Position numbers and translations under genes: made by a program. This document shows, piece after piece, positions 59,789 through 64,000 of a DNA stretch of 64,000 nt. Every line of letters begins with the position of its first letter. Within the stretch, counting starts at the first letter, position 1. The notes beneath the pieces are model-generated. The model was not told where the DNA came from. It was given only the letters and a program-made list of their open reading frames with translations, and ran no database searches. Source of the stretch: Cytophagales bacterium (GTDB lineage: Bacteria; Bacteroidota; Bacteroidia; Cytophagales; Thermoflexibacteraceae); NCBI GenBank assembly GCA_004294445.1, contig REAZ01000008.1, positions 1 to 64,000 on the forward strand. The letters run 5' to 3'.

Positions 59789-62293
59789 ATGTCAATCAGA
59801 ACAAATCTACAAAGCACCAAAGCGGTCTTAATGGGAGCAGGTAACTTCCCGAAAGACAAGGAATTGCACACGCTTGAAAATGTAGCAACTAACATCAAAG
59901 AACTAAATAGGGTATTTGGTGATAAGCGCATTTTAGGACTTTTCAGTAATAATATCATCTCGCTTTATAACACACCCGACAATACAAAGATAAAAGAGGA
60001 GTTAGCTGTAGCGGCAGAGGCGGCTACTGATACACTCATTTTCTACTATGCTGGGCATATTATCTTGCGCAGAGGGCAACTGTACCTCACTACGGTAAAC
60101 TCCTCGAAGCAGCAAGTTCACGTAAATGCGATTTCTTTGGCTGAATTGGCGAATATTATTCGCGAAAATGAAAGTGCTACAAAAATTCTTATCTTTGATT
60201 GTACGTATCAGATAGCGGATGCCAACCCAACTAACTCCGTACAGCAGCTTGTTAAAGATGAGTTTGGTAAGTTTGAAGACAGCCTAAAAACTGCATACGT
60301 GATTACTTCTTCTCCTGAAACGACAAGCGAAAGTTTTAAAATAGAATCTCCTTCTGCTTTTACCAATCATTTTATTAAGCTATTAGAAACAGGCTCTAAA
60401 AAAGAAGCAGATGAACTTTCTCTGAACGATATTTTTGATGGCATCAGCGAAAAGATGAAAGCAGGAAACCAACTCCCGCCTATGAGGGGTGAAAAGAGTG
60501 CCTACCGCAATCGTGGCTTTGCAAGCAACCTTAAGTTTATAGAATATAAGAAATTCAAGACCGAAGGAGATACTTTTTTTACCAAAGAAAACTTCGGGGA
60601 AGCCTTGCCCTTATACCAATACGCTGCCAAACTCTATAATAATGACGGCGATTTGAATAACAAGATAGACTTTATAAACTTTGTTTCGGAAGGTAACAAA
60701 CATTTTAGCAAACTGGACTACGAAAGTGCGAGGCAAAACTACCAATATGCTCACCAACTTTTTGGACATCAGAGCATCAAAAACAAAATAGATACCTCTG
60801 TAGAACGCATGGCAGAGGAGCATTTTCGTAATGAGCATTTCGAAAAGGCGAAAGAAAATTATGCTTTTCTGATGAACTCTTTTCCTGAAAATGAAATATT
60901 TAGAGAACGATTTGAAAAATGTGAAGATGAAATTTTGCTTAATGAACTCATGGATGAAGCTGATAAACTCTTTTTCCAAGAACGGTATGGCGAAGCAAGC
61001 GAACTTTATCAAAGAGCGATAGAAATAGAACCTGATAGACGAACTATCCGCAGAAAAGAAGAATGTGATTTCTTGCTTTCCAAAGAGAAAAGCCTGAGAG
61101 AAAGACTCGAACTGGAGATGGCTAATAAGCAAAATATTGATATTAAATCAATTGTAAATGAGGAAGTTGCTAAGAGAGAGGCTAATCTACGTAAGGTGCT
61201 GGAGGTGAAACTACGTGTTAGCATAAAGCAAGAGGTAAGCGAAGAACTTGAAAAACAAATATGGGATAAGGTTACGCTTTATGATGCTGTGGATTTCTAC
61301 CGTTTTTATTTGGAGTTATTTCCGCAGGGAGCTTTCAAAGCAAAAGCTACGGAGAAAAAAACTGACTTAGAGATGAGTATTCAAAAAAATACACATCCTA
61401 CAGAGCAAGTTGCCCAAGAAACAGCAAACCAAAATATGCTACCTACTGATAACAATGAGCAAGCAGAAAAAGACATTGAAAAAGTGATAGCCCAAGAAGC
61501 TACCGTAGCATTAGAGATACCTATTTTTGAAGAAATCAAGGTAGAAGACCGCATTGGACTGTTTGATGACTTGCTCGGAGACGATGATGATATCATCATT
61601 AGCAAAGAAGAAAACAATCATGTTTTTGACGTTGCCTCCTTCCAAATGCCTGTTTTTGAAGCATCTTATAGCACAAAAGCAAGCCAAATAGAAAATGTGC
61701 AGCCAGTGTCTTTGAAGGTAGGGGAGCCGCCGCAGCAAAAAATATCCGAGGAAGAACTTTGGGCAGAGGCTACAAACAAAAACTCAATCCAAGGGTTTAT
61801 GCACTATATTGAGCAGACTGTGGATTCTAATCATATTGCTGACGCTTACTACTACATTTCTAAAATTAGAAATGCACAAGCACAAGAAGAGGAGGCAGCC
61901 AAGATAACGACTGCGAAAGCACAAGCAAAACCGACCGCAGAGGAAAAAGCAGAGATGAGCAGAATCCAAGTAGATACTACGCCATCTATCGACTTATCTT
62001 CTGATAATCAAGATGATTTGCTATGGCAGGAAGCACGCAAAACAGATACTGTTTCTGCTTATTACAACTATCTGAACGATGCAAATACAAAAAAACATCG
62101 TGAAGATGCCAAGAAAAGGATTAGCACGCTCAATGAATTAGAAAAACTCAATGAGCAAAGGGAATGGGAGCATGCTACTACGCTGGATACTATAGAGGCA
62201 TACAAGCAATACCTGAAAAAATATCCTTTTGGCAACTATTACGCAAAGGCTCGTTTCAGAATTACTAAGTTAGAGTCTGAAATGCAAGCATAA
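59789..62293 (+). CDS. Caspase-like peptidase with TPRs and W-x-x-A repeats
   Basis: An 834-aa cytoplasmic multidomain protein. Residues about 10-225 are a caspase/metacaspase-like domain: KAVLMGAGNF, the histidine of IFYYAGH (His90) and the cysteine of ILIFDC (Cys138) make the His-Cys dyad. The common GHG and DCCHSG are altered to GHI and DCT. About 250-440 are four TPR-like helical pairs (SEGNKHFSKLDYESARQNYQ; EADKLFFQERYGEASELYQRA). A coiled coil with KRE-rich sequence follows. Four repeats of the form W-x-x-A/V...Y..Y(L)...(P-x-G)...A...I start near residues 491, 658, 746 and 793. An acidic disordered stretch lies at about 540-640. It is possibly a protease or regulator of stress or defence; the substrate is unknown. 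Confidence 0.8.
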   Translation: MSIRTNLQSTKAVLMGAGNFPKDKELHTLENVATNIKELNRVFGDKRILGLFSNNIISLYNTPDNTKIKEELAVAAEAATDTLIFYYAGHIILRRGQLYLTTVNSSKQQVHVNAISLAELANIIRENESATKILIFDCTYQIADANPTNSVQQLVKDEFGKFEDSLKTAYVITSSPETTSESFKIESPSAFTNHFIKLLETGSKKEADELSLNDIFDGISEKMKAGNQLPPMRGEKSAYRNRGFASNLKFIEYKKFKTEGDTFFTKENFGEALPLYQYAAKLYNNDGDLNNKIDFINFVSEGNKHFSKLDYESARQNYQYAHQLFGHQSIKNKIDTSVERMAEEHFRNEHFEKAKENYAFLMNSFPENEIFRERFEKCEDEILLNELMDEADKLFFQERYGEASELYQRAIEIEPDRRTIRRKEECDFLLSKEKSLRERLELEMANKQNIDIKSIVNEEVAKREANLRKVLEVKLRVSIKQEVSEELEKQIWDKVTLYDAVDFYRFYLELFPQGAFKAKATEKKTDLEMSIQKNTHPTEQVAQETANQNMLPTDNNEQAEKDIEKVIAQEATVALEIPIFEEIKVEDRIGLFDDLLGDDDDIIISKEENNHVFDVASFQMPVFEASYSTKASQIENVQPVSLKVGEPPQQKISEEELWAEATNKNSIQGFMHYIEQTVDSNHIADAYYYISKIRNAQAQEEEAAKITTAKAQAKPTAEEKAEMSRIQVDTTPSIDLSSDNQDDLLWQEARKTDTVSAYYNYLNDANTKKHREDAKKRISTLNELEKLNEQREWEHATTLDTIEAYKQYLKKYPFGNYYAKARFRITKLESEMQA

Positions 62294-62315
62294 GATACAA
62301 ATGGCAAAGAATACC

Positions 62316-62362
62316 AAAACTTCTCTATCTTTTCTTTTAAAAGAAAAAATAGAGAAGTTTTT
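62316..62362. terminator. Bidirectional terminator between caspase-like gene and pyk
   Basis: AAAACTTCTCTAT and ATAGAGAAGTTTT form a 13-bp stem, with further A/T pairing inside, flanked by T-runs on both strands, between convergent genes. Confidence 0.82.
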
Positions 62363-62367
62363 TCTGC

Positions 62368-63795
62368 TTATTCTACCCAAGTCAATCTCAGCATATTAGT
62401 TTTTTTCTTTTCTTTCATTGGGATGCTCGCCATATTGATATAAAAATCACCTTTTTTCAAAAATCCGCTATCTACCAATACTTTTTCTACTTCTTGGAAA
62501 GTTTGGTTTGTAGAGACGAAATTGTCGTAGAAGAAACATTTTACCCCCCAAAGCAAATTGAGTGTGGTAACAAGGCTGCGGTTACTAGTAAAAATGTAGA
62601 TATTAGCCTCTGGGCGGTAGCTCGATACCCTGAAAGCACTTGAACCCGATTCTGTAATGCCTATCAGTGCCTTAGCTTCTACCTCGCTTGCTAATTTGCA
62701 AGCATGGCTTACCAAACTTTGTGCATGGAAGTTCGACGAGGCTTTGTCTAAGTGATAGTGCCTATTGTATATGTCGGGGTGCTTTTCGGCAGAATGAATA
62801 ATACGAACCATGCTTTGTATTGTTTCTACGGGATACATTCCGCTTGCTGTTTCTGCACTTAACATGACCGCGTCTGCTCCGTCAATCACTGCGTTGGCTA
62901 CATCACCCGCCTCTGCCCGCGTTGGGCGAGGGTTCGTAATCATGCTTTCCATCATTTGTGTAGCTACTATTACAGGCTTTGCCGCTATGTTACAACGTCT
63001 TACCCATCTTTTCTGCACCATAGGCACATCTTCGAGGGGAATTTCTACGCCCAAATCACCGCGAGCAACCATGACCGCATCGGTTGCCTCTATGATGGCA
63101 TCTATATTTTTCAAGGCACTTGGCGTTTCTATTTTGGCGATTACTTTGCAAATTTTGCCTGCATCTTTGATAAGTTGTTTTAGCTCAAGCAGGTCTGTGG
63201 CATTGCGAACAAAAGAAAGTGCAATCCAATCTACATCATTTTGCAATCCGAAAACAAGGTCTTCTCTGTCTTTTTTGGTCAAACAAGGCTCCGAAACATT
63301 GGTATTTGGCAGGTTTATTCCTTTCTTAGGTTTGATGATGCCGCCATAAACTACTTTGGTAACTACTTTGTTTCCTTCAATAGCCATCACACGCAGCTCT
63401 ATATTTCCATCATCGATGAGTATTTGCTCGCCAGGCTTTACGTCTTGTGCCAAATTGTAGGTAGAGGTCAGCTTTTCCCTTGTTCCTATTTCTTTTTCGT
63501 AGGCAATGACTACTGTTTCATCTTTCTGAACCGTAATGGAGCCGCCCTCTATTTCTCTGAGGCGGATTTTAGGTCCTTGCAAATCTTGCAAAATAGCCAC
63601 CGTACCACCAAATTTGGCATTAAGTTCTCTGATGTGATTAATTACCTTCTGATGCTCCTCGTGTGTGCCATGCGAAAAATTAAGCCTAAACACATCTACT
63701 CCCGCAATCATCAATTCTAATAACTTCTCTTTGGAGTTTGAGGCAGGTCCGATTGTAGCCACAATTTTGGTTTTATTGAATACTTTGTTTAACAT
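62368..63795 (-). CDS. pyk: Pyruvate kinase
   Basis: A 475-aa enzyme of usual length that makes pyruvate and ATP from phosphoenolpyruvate. NKTKIVATIGPASNSKEKL (about residues 6-24) and FRLNFSHGTHEEH (about 36-48) give the substrate Arg/Asn/Ser. LQDLQGPKIRLREI starts the mobile lid domain. The catalytic Lys-containing CKVIAKIETPSALKNID, the metal-binding MVARGDLGVEIPLEDVPMVQ and ATQMMESMITNPRPTRAE (about 279-296) complete the site. The C-terminal allosteric domain is present. It ends at a bidirectional terminator. Confidence 0.97.
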   Translation of the reverse strand: MLNKVFNKTKIVATIGPASNSKEKLLELMIAGVDVFRLNFSHGTHEEHQKVINHIRELNAKFGGTVAILQDLQGPKIRLREIEGGSITVQKDETVVIAYEKEIGTREKLTSTYNLAQDVKPGEQILIDDGNIELRVMAIEGNKVVTKVVYGGIIKPKKGINLPNTNVSEPCLTKKDREDLVFGLQNDVDWIALSFVRNATDLLELKQLIKDAGKICKVIAKIETPSALKNIDAIIEATDAVMVARGDLGVEIPLEDVPMVQKRWVRRCNIAAKPVIVATQMMESMITNPRPTRAEAGDVANAVIDGADAVMLSAETASGMYPVETIQSMVRIIHSAEKHPDIYNRHYHLDKASSNFHAQSLVSHACKLASEVEAKALIGITESGSSAFRVSSYRPEANIYIFTSNRSLVTTLNLLWGVKCFFYDNFVSTNQTFQEVEKVLVDSGFLKKGDFYINMASIPMKEKKKTNMLRLTWVE

Positions 63796-63971
63796 AGTTT
63801 GTTGAGTTTTGAGTGCTGTTTTATGTTTGGTTTTATCATTTTTGGAATAATCTTAGCAACTTTGTTGCTTTATTAAAGAGGAAAAACATAAGTTCTATTG
63901 ATTGCCAATAGATTAAGAACATTTCATTAGTCCGTAATTTATCAATTTTATCAATTTTATATTCGATTTTT

Positions 63972-64000
63972 ATGCAAAAAGCCATCAATCAGAATGCAAT
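63972..64000 (+). CDS. Possible 5' end of a gene cut by the window edge
   Basis: The ATG at 63972 is followed by nine sense codons (MQKAINQNA) to the window edge. A TATATTCG box (one mismatch from TAnnTTTG) and a tandem TATCAATTTTA-type repeat lie upstream. It is divergent from pyk. The rest of the gene is outside the window, so this is only a possibility. Confidence 0.3.

Noticed and set aside
59647-59844. A 65-codon frame before the caspase-like gene
   Set aside because: It begins at the -33 promoter element, starts with TTG and overlaps the caspase-like start in another frame.
1-64000. Search by eye for tRNA, rRNA, CRISPR arrays, transposases and prophage genes
   Set aside because: No cloverleaf with a T-loop GTTCRANNC, no spaced direct repeats and no DDE or recombinase motifs were found; absence is by reading only, without a scanning tool.

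Overview
The window is about 64 kb of AT-rich bacterial chromosome from a member of the Bacteroidota, probably Cytophagales-like. The phylum call rests on several signs. There are CarboxypepD_reg/TonB receptors, a DUF4249 lipoprotein, DUF5686 and DUF5777 proteins, an Hc1-type small histone-like protein, a serine-palmitoyltransferase-like enzyme and the bacillithiol protein YtxJ. Promoters match the phylum pattern TTG-N17-23-TAnnTTTG, and Shine-Dalgarno sequences are scarce. The order-level placement is inference. I saw no rRNA, tRNA, CRISPR array, insertion sequence or prophage. Most of the window is housekeeping DNA with small accessory islands.

Layout. 0.1-3.1 kb: two unknown proteins, a MarR regulator and a PLP-dependent decarboxylase, all on the minus strand. 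3.2-6.6 kb: a DUF4249 lipoprotein and its TonB-dependent receptor. 6.7-9.9 kb: a small lipoprotein, a translationally coupled 61-aa protein, threonine dehydratase and a secreted transglutaminase-like protein. 9.9-12.4 kb: a DUF5686 outer-membrane protein. 12.8-16.4 kb: phosphofructokinase, then a tight four-gene unit (an unlisted 59-aa membrane protein, DUF350, a membrane-anchored spermidine-synthase-like enzyme, DUF2617). 16.4-26.9 kb (minus): BamA-like protein, TrpD, Gfo/Idh oxidoreductase, FtcD, DnaN, RND pump and BirA. 27-33 kb (plus): RsfS, FtsH, a small protein, exonuclease III and a peptide-binding lipoprotein. 33-42.3 kb (minus): histone-like protein, serine-palmitoyltransferase-like enzyme, a leucine-rich-repeat protein with a frame break in its signal peptide, YceI, DUF5777, three Rieske lipoproteins, a transmembrane anti-sigma/beta-barrel protein and an ECF sigma factor. 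42.4-54.1 kb: M14 peptidase, GlyS, a beta-barrel protein, YtxJ, oxidase subunit III, GuaB, a SpoIIE-type phosphatase and a DEAD-box helicase. 54.1-64 kb: CarA, the infC-rpmI-rplT operon, a Na/Pi symporter, an RsmI-like methyltransferase, a PolB-like exonuclease, a caspase-like/TPR protein and pyruvate kinase.

Four places stand out. The first is the 13.9-16.4 kb membrane/polyamine unit. The second is the co-oriented run from ECF sigma factor through a possible trans-envelope anti-sigma protein to three tandem Rieske lipoproteins, DUF5777 and YceI (42.3 down to 37.3 kb). The third is the caspase-like protein with TPRs and four W-x-x-A repeats (59.8-62.3 kb). The fourth is the leucine-rich-repeat gene whose clear signal peptide lies one base out of frame beside homopolymer runs. 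A strong hairpin immediately downstream of a canonical promoter before infC suggests leader control of the IF3/L35/L20 operon. Function calls rest on reading motifs by eye, and no database search was run.
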